From: Variovorax ginsengisoli | GTDB taxonomy: Bacteria; Pseudomonadota; Gammaproteobacteria; Burkholderiales; Burkholderiaceae_C | DNA: 64,000 nucleotides | Assembly: GCF_030811835.1 (NCBI RefSeq) | Contig: NZ_JAUSRO010000005.1 | Location: 310,001-374,000 of the forward strand | Direction of reading: 5' to 3' | Part shown: positions 1 through 7,073 of the stretch, piece after piece | Layout of the letters: each line of letters starts with the position of its first letter | How positions within the stretch are numbered: the first letter of the stretch is position 1 | The notes under the pieces: model-generated | Told to the model about the DNA's origin: nothing | Seen by the model: the letters and a program-made list of their open reading frames with translations, nothing else | The model's database searches: none | Program-made: the position numbers and the translations under genes

Positions 1-951
1 CGCCTGCACACGGCCGGGGCCCGGATGGCGATGCGCAACGATGGGGGCGAGCAGCGGCAGTTGCAGGGCTCGCAGTACGACGATCGCTGCAGCGCAGCTC
101 CAGAGCCACCCGGCACCAAACCCGAGCAATGCGACCGCGGTGATCAACGACAGCACGACGAGCAGCCGCTCCGCGCCCCAACGCTGCGCCATGCGGCCCC
201 CCACCGGGCTCAGCACGATCTCCGCGCCATAGCGCATCGCGAGCAGCACGCCGGCTGCGACGACCGCGCTGCCGGGCAGCAGGTCCTTGCCGAGGAACGA
301 CAGACCGATGATGAACAGGCCATCGAGCGTGAAGCCCTCGAGAAAGGACCATGTGTCCAGCGCGTTGGGGCGACGCGGATGTGGGCGCGACTGACCCAGC
401 GCCGGATGCGGCAAGCTTGGCAGCCGGCGCGTGGCGAACAGGCCGCCCAGCGCGACGATGGCCAGCAGGGCAAAGATCGGCCGTGGCCCCGCGGCTTGGG
501 CGAGCACCGCCCCGGCGGGCAAGGCGAGCACGGGTCCGAGGGCGATGAAGGCGCGCGAGCGCCCCGAACGCAGCGCCGCCCCCCTCGGCTCGGCCGTCGC
601 GAGCGCCTGCGTGGACAGATTGAGCGCTGCGAAGCACAGGCCCCACACGAGCCGCAGCGGCAACAGTGCCCAGAAGCCCGAGAGCGTGGCGTAGCCGAGC
701 GCGCAGAAGGCGGCAGCGACCACCGCCAGGGTGCAGGTCGGCCGGTCGCCGTGACGGGCATAGAACCGGGCCACATAGCCATAGCCGGCGATGCGCACCA
801 GACGATTGGCTGCGAGCAGCATTCCGGCTTCCGCCAGTGTGACGCCGAAGGCCGCGCCATACATCGGCAGCAGGAGGTAGAGCACCGTGTCGCCGGGGAG
901 CGTGGCGCCCAGTGCGATGGCGGCGTGCCGTGAATCGCGATCGGCGGCCAT
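1..951 (-). CDS. MFS transporter, 3' end outside window
   Basis: The frame is open from the ATG at 951 to the window edge (317 codons), so the C-terminus is missing. The translation is a hydrophobic multi-spanning protein with short polar loops, starting MAADRDSRHAAIALGATLPG, and it has the layout of a major facilitator superfamily exporter, with an arginine-rich central cytoplasmic loop (near SGRSRAF and later RRLPSLPHP) between two bundles of membrane helices. It is divergent from a LysR-type regulator gene whose start lies 116 bp away, the usual arrangement for a regulator controlling its neighbouring exporter. The substrate cannot be read from the sequence. Longer leftward frames across this stretch have unnatural Cys/Arg/Ser-rich composition and are shadows. 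Confidence 0.75.
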   Translation of the reverse strand, partial: MAADRDSRHAAIALGATLPGDTVLYLLLPMYGAAFGVTLAEAGMLLAANRLVRIAGYGYVARFYARHGDRPTCTLAVVAAAFCALGYATLSGFWALLPLRLVWGLCFAALNLSTQALATAEPRGAALRSGRSRAFIALGPVLALPAGAVLAQAAGPRPIFALLAIVALGGLFATRRLPSLPHPALGQSRPHPRRPNALDTWSFLEGFTLDGLFIIGLSFLGKDLLPGSAVVAAGVLLAMRYGAEIVLSPVGGRMAQRWGAERLLVVLSLITAVALLGFGAGWLWSCAAAIVVLRALQLPLLAPIVAHRHPGPGRVQA

Positions 952-1048
952 GATGGATGCAGGAGAGGCTGTGGGCGGCGACGATGACATGGCACGCATG
1001 GTGCGCCGCACCGGCGCCCCTCGACAAACGACATCGATGGGCGGGTAC

Positions 1049-1067
1049 GCGTGCAAAAATCTCACGC
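1049..1067. promoter_or_regulatory. Possible LysR-type operator
   Basis: GCGTG and CACGC flank nine A/T-richer bases, giving the T-N11-A dyad typical of LysR-type regulator sites. It lies directly before the LysR ATG at 1068, in the gap between the divergent MFS and LysR genes. Autoregulation is an inference. Confidence 0.4.
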
Positions 1068-1973
1068 ATGCCACCGCCCGTCCCGAATCTCCCGCGTCTG
1101 CCGCCCCTCCATGCCGTGCGCGCCTTCGTGGCGGCGGCCCGCCATCAGAGCTTCACGCGGGCGGCCGTCGAACTGCACGTGACGCACGGCGCGGTGAGCC
1201 GGCAGGTCAAGGCGCTGGAAACCCACCTGGGCGTGGCGCTGTTCGAGCGCCTCACGCGGCAGGTCGTTCTCACGGCGGAAGGCCAGGCTTTCTTCGCAGA
1301 CGCAGCGGCGGCGCTGTCGCAGATCGGGGCCGCGGCGACCGCGCTCATGGCGCGCGCGCCGACACGGGCGGTGCGCATCAATGTGCGGCCCTCGTTCGCG
1401 GTGCGCTGGCTGATTCCGCGTCTTCCGGCCTTCGTCGCCCAGTACCCGGGCATCGAACCGCAGGTCGTGACCAGCACCGCGGTGCCGTCCAAAGTGGTCG
1501 ACGGGTTCGACGTGGCCATCCGGCGCGGGCTCCAGGGCTGGCCGCCGTCGATCCAGGTCAAGCCCTTTTTGGAGGACGAGGTGCAGGTGGTCGGTGCGCC
1601 TTCTCTGTTCGAGATGCGGGGTGTGGGTGCGCCACCGGCGCTGGCGGCGCACGTGCTGCTGTCGGCCCGCACCCGCAAGAGCGACTGGGACGACTGGCAG
1701 CGCGCGGTCGGCCTCGTGCGCTTCAAACCGGCCGGGCGGCTGCAGTTCGATCATCTGCACCTGGTGCTGCAGGCGGCGCTCGACGGCCTGGGGGTCGCGA
1801 TGGGCCCGACCTCCCTGGTTGCACACGACCTCGCCAATGGTCGCTTGCTGTCGCCGCTACCGCACCTGCGCATGCCGCTGGAACGCTATTACTACGGCCT
1901 CGCACCAGACGCCAGGCCCGAGGCGCAGTTCTTCGCCCAATGGCTGGAAGACACGAGGCGTGCCGGCCGCTGA
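1068..1973 (+). CDS. LysR-family transcriptional regulator (GcvA-like)
   Basis: This is a 301-residue LysR-type regulator. The N-terminal winged helix-turn-helix is clear: LHAVRAFVAAARHQSFTRAA leads into a recognition helix with HGAVSRQVKALE and the family pattern GVALFERLTRQVVLTAEGQAF. A two-lobed effector-binding domain follows from about residue 95. The short HTH-to-effector linker and the VTHGAVSRQVK motif match the GcvA/AmpR subgroup. The frame is open further upstream, but the ATG at 1068 puts the HTH at the usual distance from the N-terminus. It is divergent from the MFS gene and probably controls it; the inducer is unknown. Confidence 0.9.
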   Translation: MPPPVPNLPRLPPLHAVRAFVAAARHQSFTRAAVELHVTHGAVSRQVKALETHLGVALFERLTRQVVLTAEGQAFFADAAAALSQIGAAATALMARAPTRAVRINVRPSFAVRWLIPRLPAFVAQYPGIEPQVVTSTAVPSKVVDGFDVAIRRGLQGWPPSIQVKPFLEDEVQVVGAPSLFEMRGVGAPPALAAHVLLSARTRKSDWDDWQRAVGLVRFKPAGRLQFDHLHLVLQAALDGLGVAMGPTSLVAHDLANGRLLSPLPHLRMPLERYYYGLAPDARPEAQFFAQWLEDTRRAGR

Positions 1974-2178
1974 ACGATTGACCGGCGCACGAAGAACCTG
2001 AAGCGTCATGTACGCACGATTTCCGAATGACTTTCCTGCGCTGGTGGAGCGAGCCGAAAAAACTGCAGGGCAAAACTTTGATCAAGGTGGACGTACATGT
2101 CTGGAGCTTGAATCGACATCATGGATTTGCCCTGCGGGACATTTTGCTGGTAGAACAAAGTAACCTTTTCCACGTGAT

Positions 2179-2613
2179 ATGACCATTCCATCTGAATATC
2201 AGCGCGCAACTTTGGAGTTCGAGCGTTTCATGGTCGATGCCCGCGATGCGGCGGGCCTGGCGACCACGAACATGGCTTGGAACATGGTGGTGGGCGTCTT
2301 GCGGGCTTTCAGGCGAAGGCTCTCGCTGCAGCAAGCAATCCGCTTCGCAAACGTGTTGCCCCCGGTCGTTAGAGCGATCTTCGTTTCCGATTGGGATTTC
2401 CAGGATTCGCCACTCCCCTTTGACCAAAACAACTCTCTTATCGACGAGGTCCGGTCTGTCCGTAGAGAGCACAACTTTTCGCCTGACTTGGCGGTTCAAG
2501 CGGTGGCACAGGCGCTGCGACGTCATGTTGACACTGCGGCCTTCGATCAGGCGCTTGCCAGCTTGCCGATAGGTGCCGCCGAATTCTGGACGACTTTACG
2601 AGACGGTGCATGA
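2179..2613 (+). CDS. DUF2267 domain protein
   Basis: A 144-residue protein whose central part (FERFMVDARDAAGLATTNMA and then AFRRRLSLQQAIRFANVLPP) matches the DUF2267 pattern: a small, all-helical, soluble domain found in many bacteria with no assigned biochemical role. The stop codon is followed at once by the first copy of the boundary motif at 2614. The ~200 bp upstream, after the LysR gene, hold no recognisable gene. Known members are often in stress-related neighbourhoods, but nothing here shows a function. Confidence 0.7.
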   Translation: MTIPSEYQRATLEFERFMVDARDAAGLATTNMAWNMVVGVLRAFRRRLSLQQAIRFANVLPPVVRAIFVSDWDFQDSPLPFDQNNSLIDEVRSVRREHNFSPDLAVQAVAQALRRHVDTAAFDQALASLPIGAAEFWTTLRDGA

Positions 2614-2633
2614 CGGCCAGGAGCAAACTTTCA
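2614..2633 (+). repeat. Array boundary motif, copy 1
   Basis: CGGCCAGGAGCAAACTTTC is a degenerate copy of the recurring ~20-bp motif. It begins immediately after the DUF2267 stop codon and lies 42 bp before the next start. Confidence 0.45.
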
Positions 2634-2674
2634 GTTGCAGCCTCAAATTTCGAGTCTCTGAGACATACCAAGCC

Positions 2675-3469
2675 ATGAGTTTAGTCAGCCTGTCGGCACT
2701 TTCGTCCGAGGATGTTCGCGCGATCTGGCACCTGGTTGAAGCACCTGGCGTGGACGTTCAAGGCACCGTAGCTTGGTCGTTCGAAGGAAATGGCATTCGC
2801 ACGCGCACGACGTTTCTGAAGGCGTTCCAAGAACTGAACCTGTCCGTCATCGAGTTACCGAATCTTCTGAAAACAGGCGAACGCGTTTGCGATCTCGCAG
2901 GCTATCTCGACCCCTTCTATGACATCTACGTGGTCCGAGAATCGAATCATGAACGCATCGCGGAGTTTGCTGCTTCGTCCCGGAGGCCGGTGGTCAATGC
3001 GATGTCGAGCGCCGGTCATCCATGCGAAGTTCTTACCGACGCCTATTTCATCGAAACAGTCATAGGTCCGATCCGGAAAGTTCGCATCTGCCTTTGGGGG
3101 CCCCCGACAAACGTATTTCGTTCGTGGCACGAGCTGGCGGATGTGATGGACTTTTCGCTAGTGCATATATGCCATGAGAGCTTCCACACGGGCACATCGA
3201 ACGTAATCTTTTCATCGTCTCCCCTCGGAACAGCAGACGTGGTCATTACTGATGGCTGGCCTCGGGGCACGGAGCAGTTGAACAATCCGCTGTCGGTCGA
3301 GGATCTGAATCGAATGGGTCAGCCTGTGCTCTTGCCAACCCCACCGTTTGCCGTGGGTGGTGAACTTTCGGTAGATCCTCGTCGCTATCCGCGATTCGCC
3401 GGCTACGAGCAGAAGAAGCTCCTCTTACCGGTGCAAAAAGCGGTGCTTCAGCATCTGCTCACGATCTGA
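2675..3469 (+). CDS. Ornithine/aspartate carbamoyltransferase-like protein, degenerate active site
   Basis: From the ATG at 2675 this is 264 residues, shorter than the usual ~310 of ornithine carbamoyltransferase, but the family layout is visible. FEGNGIRTRTTF (residues 36-47) sits where the carbamoyl-phosphate loop FxxxSTRTRxSF belongs, and HPCE (115-118) replaces the HPCQ motif. LPTPPFAVGGELSVDP near residue 220 corresponds to the HCLP..RGEEV ornithine loop. The Ser and first Thr of STRTR and the Cys of HCLP are absent, so ordinary carbamoyl transfer to ornithine looks unlikely. The frame extends upstream to 2573 but would run through the boundary motif. It may be a carbamoyltransferase of altered specificity or a non-catalytic paralogue. 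Confidence 0.65.
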   Translation: MSLVSLSALSSEDVRAIWHLVEAPGVDVQGTVAWSFEGNGIRTRTTFLKAFQELNLSVIELPNLLKTGERVCDLAGYLDPFYDIYVVRESNHERIAEFAASSRRPVVNAMSSAGHPCEVLTDAYFIETVIGPIRKVRICLWGPPTNVFRSWHELADVMDFSLVHICHESFHTGTSNVIFSSSPLGTADVVITDGWPRGTEQLNNPLSVEDLNRMGQPVLLPTPPFAVGGELSVDPRRYPRFAGYEQKKLLLPVQKAVLQHLLTI

Positions 3470-3474
3470 GTCCA

Positions 3475-3496
3475 CCACAACCAGACCTTCCCATAA
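3475..3496 (+). repeat. Array boundary motif, copy 2
   Basis: CCACCACAACCAGACCTTCC matches the recurring motif, starting 6 bp after the carbamoyltransferase-like stop codon and ending at the start codon of the next gene. Confidence 0.6.
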
Positions 3497-3924
3497 TGAG
3501 CGACGTTGAGATTTACACCCCCACGGCAGAAGAAGTGCACTCGGGCGAATTGGGCCGCCGCATGCGACAGTTCAACTACGGATTTGTCGGCGAATACGGT
3601 CAAAGCCAGCCGGTCTGGGTCAGCGCAAGGGATGGTAGCGGCGGGCTGGTCGGAGGATTGCGCGGGTTCGTGTTCCTTCATTGGCTAAACGTGGAACTGC
3701 TCTTTGTTGACGAGTCGGTGCGCCGCCAAGGCGTTGGGCACCGGCTGCTTGCCGCAGCAGAGCAAAAGGCCCGCGAATTGGGCGCTCGCAATGTGACGCT
3801 GAACACGTTCGAATGGCAAGCGCGCGAGTTCTATCTCAAACAGGGTTACGAGGAGTTCGGCCGCATCGACAACTACATCCAGGGGTCCTATGTGGCTTAC
3901 ATGAAGAAATCGTTGAGGTCATAG
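3496..3924 (+). CDS. GNAT-family N-acetyltransferase
   Basis: A 142-residue single-domain GNAT acetyltransferase. The acetyl-CoA pyrophosphate loop is RRQGVG (residues 76-81) after beta-4 ending VELLFVDESV. The C-terminal part contains the usual NTFEWQAREFYLKQGYEEFG segment, where an aromatic near the end of alpha-4 contacts CoA. No ribosome-binding site is obvious: the start abuts boundary motif copy 2. It is followed by an EamA exporter gene on the same strand. The acceptor substrate is unknown; such small GNATs modify amines on antibiotics, polyamines or proteins. Confidence 0.85.
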   Translation: MSDVEIYTPTAEEVHSGELGRRMRQFNYGFVGEYGQSQPVWVSARDGSGGLVGGLRGFVFLHWLNVELLFVDESVRRQGVGHRLLAAAEQKARELGARNVTLNTFEWQAREFYLKQGYEEFGRIDNYIQGSYVAYMKKSLRS

Positions 3925-3941
3925 AGGCTTCTGAAGGTCTG

Positions 3942-3976
3942 CTACCCGTGGCTGCTCGGGTGCCTTCTGCGGGTAG
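3942..3976 (+). repeat. Hairpin between GNAT and EamA genes
   Basis: CTACCCG (3942-3948) and CGGGTAG (3970-3976) form a perfect 7-bp stem around a 21-base loop in the 76-bp gap. There is no T-run, so it does not look like an intrinsic terminator. Confidence 0.35.
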
Positions 3977-4000
3977 CCGGGCAGGAGTAAAAAGACGTCC

Positions 4001-5050
4001 ATGAATGCTCTCTCCCAACGTGGAGTTCTTGCCGCCATCGGCGCTGCGGCGCTTTTCGGCGCCGGAACGCCCGCCGCTAAGCTGCTGCTCGCGCACACGA
4101 GCCCCTGGTTACTCGCGGGGGTGCTCTACCTTGGCTCCGGCCTCGGACTCTGGGTGTGGCGCCTGCTTTCCAGGGCGCCGACCGTCCGCCTGCAACGCGC
4201 TGAACTCGGCTGGCTGGCAGGGGCTGTCGTGGCAGGGGGCATGCTCGGCCCGTTGCTGCTGATGACCGGATTGGCCGGCATGGCCGCGGCGGACGCTTCG
4301 CTGCTGCTGAATGCGGAAGGCGTCTTCACCGCGCTCCTTGCCTGGTTCGTCTTCAAGGAGAACTTCGACCGGCGCATCGCCCTGGGGATGGTTGCCATCG
4401 TGGCCGGGGCCGCACTCCTCAGCTGGCCTGACAAGTCGGGCGTTGGAGCGCTGTGGCCGTCGTTGGCCGTCCTGGGCGCGTGCCTGGCCTGGGCGGTCGA
4501 CAACAACCTGACGCGCAAGGTATCGGTGGCTGACGCGTCTTTCATCGCGATGACCAAGGGGCTGGTCGCCGGCGCGACGAACCTCGCGCTGGCATTTGCC
4601 ACGGGCGCGACCTGGCCGTCGGCGGCAGTCGTTGCTGGAGCAAGTCTCCTCGGCCTCCTGAGCTATGGAACGAGCCTGGTGCTTTTCGTCCTCGCATTGC
4701 GGCATCTCGGGACCGCGCGCACCGGCGCCTACTTTTCGGTCGCGCCGTTCTTTGGCGCGGTGCTGGCCATCGGTCTCTTGGGTGAACCGCTCACGCTTGA
4801 GCTTGTGCTGGCCGGGGTCTTGATGGCCCTTGGCGTATGGCTGCATCTGACGGAGAAGCACGGGCACAGGCATGCGCACGAGCCGCTGGCGCACAGCCAT
4901 GAACATGACCATGACGTTCACCATCAGCACGTTCATTCCGATGGCGCGCCTGCCACAGCCAAGCACACGCACTGGCATCGCCACGAGCCCATGGTTCACA
5001 CCCACGACCACTATCCGGACATCCACCATCAACATCCCCACCCGGATTGA
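4001..5050 (+). CDS. EamA-type DMT transporter with histidine-rich C-terminal tail
   Basis: A 349-residue drug/metabolite transporter with ten predicted membrane helices in two EamA repeats (roughly residues 5-140 and 150-285). Helices run from LAAIGAAALFGAGTPAAKLL to LELVLAGVLMALGVWLHLTE. After the last helix comes a ~65-residue cytosolic tail with about 23 histidines, built as two imperfect copies (HEPLAHSHEHDHDVHHQH and HEPMVHTHDHYPDIHHQH). Such tails bind Ni, Zn or Co in other transporters and suggest metal sensing or metal export, but the EamA core usually handles organic solutes. It follows the GNAT gene and precedes boundary motif copy 3. Confidence 0.88.
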   Translation: MNALSQRGVLAAIGAAALFGAGTPAAKLLLAHTSPWLLAGVLYLGSGLGLWVWRLLSRAPTVRLQRAELGWLAGAVVAGGMLGPLLLMTGLAGMAAADASLLLNAEGVFTALLAWFVFKENFDRRIALGMVAIVAGAALLSWPDKSGVGALWPSLAVLGACLAWAVDNNLTRKVSVADASFIAMTKGLVAGATNLALAFATGATWPSAAVVAGASLLGLLSYGTSLVLFVLALRHLGTARTGAYFSVAPFFGAVLAIGLLGEPLTLELVLAGVLMALGVWLHLTEKHGHRHAHEPLAHSHEHDHDVHHQHVHSDGAPATAKHTHWHRHEPMVHTHDHYPDIHHQHPHPD

Positions 5051-5157
5051 GAACGCCTTGCGGGCGCCTTGGTCGTATTTGGTCTACGGGCTATGCCGCT
5101 GTCTGTCGCTTTGCGAACGTTCACCGCTCTGCGCGCTGTGCAGCGCCTGCTCGGCCA

Positions 5158-5180
5158 GAATGCGGCCAGAACAGGACCCA
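5158..5180 (+). repeat. Array boundary motif, copy 3
   Basis: ATGCGGCCAGAACAGGACCC closely matches the consensus. It is 108 bp after the EamA stop codon, in a region without genes. Confidence 0.6.
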
Positions 5181-5299
5181 CGCGCCGAATCTTCCGCGGC
5201 ACTGCAGGGATGTATGCAAAGCCGTACTTGGTTTGCCAAGACCAATGGCAGCCGCTATCCTTCCTCGCCATGGCTTGCTCGCACACCGCGTTGATTATT

Positions 5300-5322
5300 C
5301 CCACCATCCCAAGGATGGTGGG
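5300..5322. repeat. Perfect 10-bp inverted repeat
   Basis: CCCACCATCC and GGATGGTGGG are perfect complements around a CAA loop. The following bases are not T-rich, so this is either a protein-binding site, a remnant end of an element, or an RNA hairpin other than a terminator. Confidence 0.5.
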
Positions 5323-5350
5323 TTAGCGCGCGGCCTGAGTAGCCCAAAGC

Positions 5351-5376
5351 AACCCGCCCCGTGAGGCGGGTTTTTT
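5351..5376 (+). terminator. Intrinsic terminator
   Basis: AACCCGCC and GGCGGGTT form a GC-rich stem around CCGTGA, followed by a T-run (TTTTTT). It lies 38 bp before the kinase gene and would stop rightward transcription from the EamA unit. Confidence 0.75.
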
Positions 5377-5413
5377 CTGTCTCCTGGGGCTTTCATTGCC
5401 AAAGGAGATTGGA

Positions 5414-5935
5414 ATGAGCGAATCCGATACGACGCGGACCAGTACCGCCCTTTGCGTGCCCGTTGTGCTTCATATGGTCTGCGGGAAGATCGGGGCTGGC
5501 AAGTCAACGCTGACCAAGCGCCTCACGACGGAGCCGAAGACTGTTCTCATCAGTGAGGATGATTGGCTCGCACGTCTGTATCCGAACGAGATTCATGCAA
5601 TCGCGGACTATGTACGTTGTGCCGGCAGGTTGCGTGACGCCATGGCCGGCCACATCGAGGCACTGCTTGCAGCCGGCACGTCGGTCGTGCTCGATTTCCC
5701 CTCGAACACCGTCAAGACGAGAGCTTGGGCTCGCAGCGTTTTTGAGAAAGCTGGGGCAGCCCATTGCCTGCACTACCTGGATGTGCCCGACGAGGTGTGC
5801 AAGGCGCGCCTGCGTGCTCGGAACCTCTCGGGAGAACACCCCTTTGAAACGACAGATGAGGAGTTCGACCAAATCACCGCCCACTTCGTCGCGCCAAGCG
5901 CGGAGGAAGGCTACAACGTCGTGCGCCATGGTTGA
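5414..5935 (+). CDS. P-loop kinase / AAA-type ATP-binding protein
   Basis: A 173-residue small P-loop protein. The Walker A motif is GKIGAGKST (residues 24-32). A second acidic segment, VVLDFPSNT, lies near the position of the substrate-binding aspartate of small-molecule kinases, and a late arginine-rich segment (CKARLRARNLSGEHPF) resembles the lid. The family resembles zeta-toxin and chloramphenicol-phosphotransferase-like kinases, which phosphorylate small molecules. The start at 5414 is chosen for the AAAGGAG ribosome-binding site just upstream; an in-frame start at 5396 has none. It follows a terminator, so it starts its own unit. The substrate is unknown. Confidence 0.8.
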   Translation: MSESDTTRTSTALCVPVVLHMVCGKIGAGKSTLTKRLTTEPKTVLISEDDWLARLYPNEIHAIADYVRCAGRLRDAMAGHIEALLAAGTSVVLDFPSNTVKTRAWARSVFEKAGAAHCLHYLDVPDEVCKARLRARNLSGEHPFETTDEEFDQITAHFVAPSAEEGYNVVRHG

Positions 5936-5955
5936 ACGCGAGCCACGAAAAGTGC

Positions 5956-5986
5956 TTGACCCTCTCGTAACGGCACGGTCTAGGAT
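5956..5986 (+). promoter_or_regulatory. MerR-type promoter with 19-bp spacer
   Basis: TTGACC (5956-5961) and TAGGAT (5981-5986) are separated by exactly 19 bp, the over-long spacer of MerR-activated promoters. The spacer carries a dyad (GACC near one end, GGTC at the other, with CGT..ACG inside). It lies 27 bp before the MerR-family start codon and so probably mediates autoregulation and drives the regulator with the following oxygenase gene. Confidence 0.75.
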
Positions 5987-6012
5987 GCCTTTCAACTTGA
6001 GAGAGGGAAGGC

Positions 6013-7053
6013 ATGTTTTTGAGGATTGGTGAACTGGCCCGGCGCACCGGGCTGACAGTGCGCGCGTTGCGGCACTATGACGACATCGCCCTGCTGGTGC
6101 CATCCGAAAGGTCCAGCGGCGGCTACCGCCTCTATGGGCGGAAGGACGTGGCGCGGCTCTACCGCATTCAGGCGTTGCGGCGACTTGACCTGTCGCTCGC
6201 TGACATACAAGGCCTGCTCGACAACGCGGCTGGCGGTATTTCGGAAGTCGTGGCGCAGCAGGTCGCACAGCTCGACCGCGAAATCCTGCAGGCGTCGGCG
6301 CTGCGCAACCATCTGCTTGCGGTGCAGGGCCAGCTGCAGGCCAGCGAAGAACCTGGAATCGACGACTGGCTCCTGGCCCTCGAAAGCATGGTCGCGGGTT
6401 CGAAGTACTTCAGCGACGACGAGCAGCGCACGCTCAAGGCGCAACGCGACGGTTTCGCTGACGCCATGGCGCCCGAGCGTGCCGAGTTGTCGGCGTGGTT
6501 GCACCGCCTGGTCGCCGCCGGCGTATCGCCCGAGAGCCCGCAAGCGCAGGCCCTGGCGCAACGTTGGATTGAACTGTTGCTCGAAGAAGCCGGCGGCGAC
6601 GAAGGTCTGCTGATGAAGCTCTACGCCATGCACTGGAACGAGCCGTCGCTCCACGCCCTGACCGGTGTGGACCGCGCAGGCATCCGCTATATCTCCCACG
6701 CGATGGCCTTCGCGCGCCTGCAGCTCTATGCGCCTTACTGCAGCGCCAGCGACATGGCCACGTTGCGCCAGCACTACGTTGCCCAGACCGATGCATGGCC
6801 GCCGCTCATTGCCGAGGTTCGGCAACAGATGTTGGCGCGTGCTCCCACCGATGGCGCAGCCATGCGTGCTCTGGCGCGGCGCTGGCAGGAACTCTCGCTC
6901 GCCAAGGCCGGTGGTGACGCCGCATTGGACGCGAAGCTTCAACGCGCATTCCACCACGACGCGGCTCTGCGGGTCGGCTCGGGCATCGACGAGACATTGG
7001 TCGCCTACGTTGGGCAAGCCATCGCGCACCTGAGCGGCACGTCGACCTCCTGA
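6013..7053 (+). CDS. MerR-family regulator with two TipAS-like domains
   Basis: A 346-residue regulator. The N-terminus (FLRIGELARRTGLTVRALRH, then YRLYGRKDVARLYRIQALRR) is a standard MerR DNA-binding domain, followed by a dimerising coiled coil to about residue 115. The remainder resembles the TipAS ligand-binding domain of TipA and appears duplicated: ALAQRWIELLLEEAGGDEGL and ALARRWQELSLAKAGGDAAL are matching segments about 125 residues apart, each followed by a KL...GVD/GID...YI/YV pattern. TipA-class proteins bind cyclic peptide antibiotics or other drugs and activate 19-bp-spacer promoters; such a promoter lies just upstream. The next gene starts 20 bp downstream, so the two are likely co-transcribed. 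Confidence 0.88.
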   Translation: MFLRIGELARRTGLTVRALRHYDDIALLVPSERSSGGYRLYGRKDVARLYRIQALRRLDLSLADIQGLLDNAAGGISEVVAQQVAQLDREILQASALRNHLLAVQGQLQASEEPGIDDWLLALESMVAGSKYFSDDEQRTLKAQRDGFADAMAPERAELSAWLHRLVAAGVSPESPQAQALAQRWIELLLEEAGGDEGLLMKLYAMHWNEPSLHALTGVDRAGIRYISHAMAFARLQLYAPYCSASDMATLRQHYVAQTDAWPPLIAEVRQQMLARAPTDGAAMRALARRWQELSLAKAGGDAALDAKLQRAFHHDAALRVGSGIDETLVAYVGQAIAHLSGTSTS

Positions 7054-7073
7054 ATGAATCCGAAAGGCTCCAC

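Larger units (their letters stand above)
5051..5413. other. Intergenic region after EamA gene
   Basis: No convincing gene is present in these 363 bp; the short frames lack ribosome-binding sites and have shadow-like composition. The region holds boundary motif copy 3, a perfect 10-bp hairpin (5300-5322) and an intrinsic terminator (5351-5376), so it probably includes eroded sequence between two older gene units. Confidence 0.6.
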
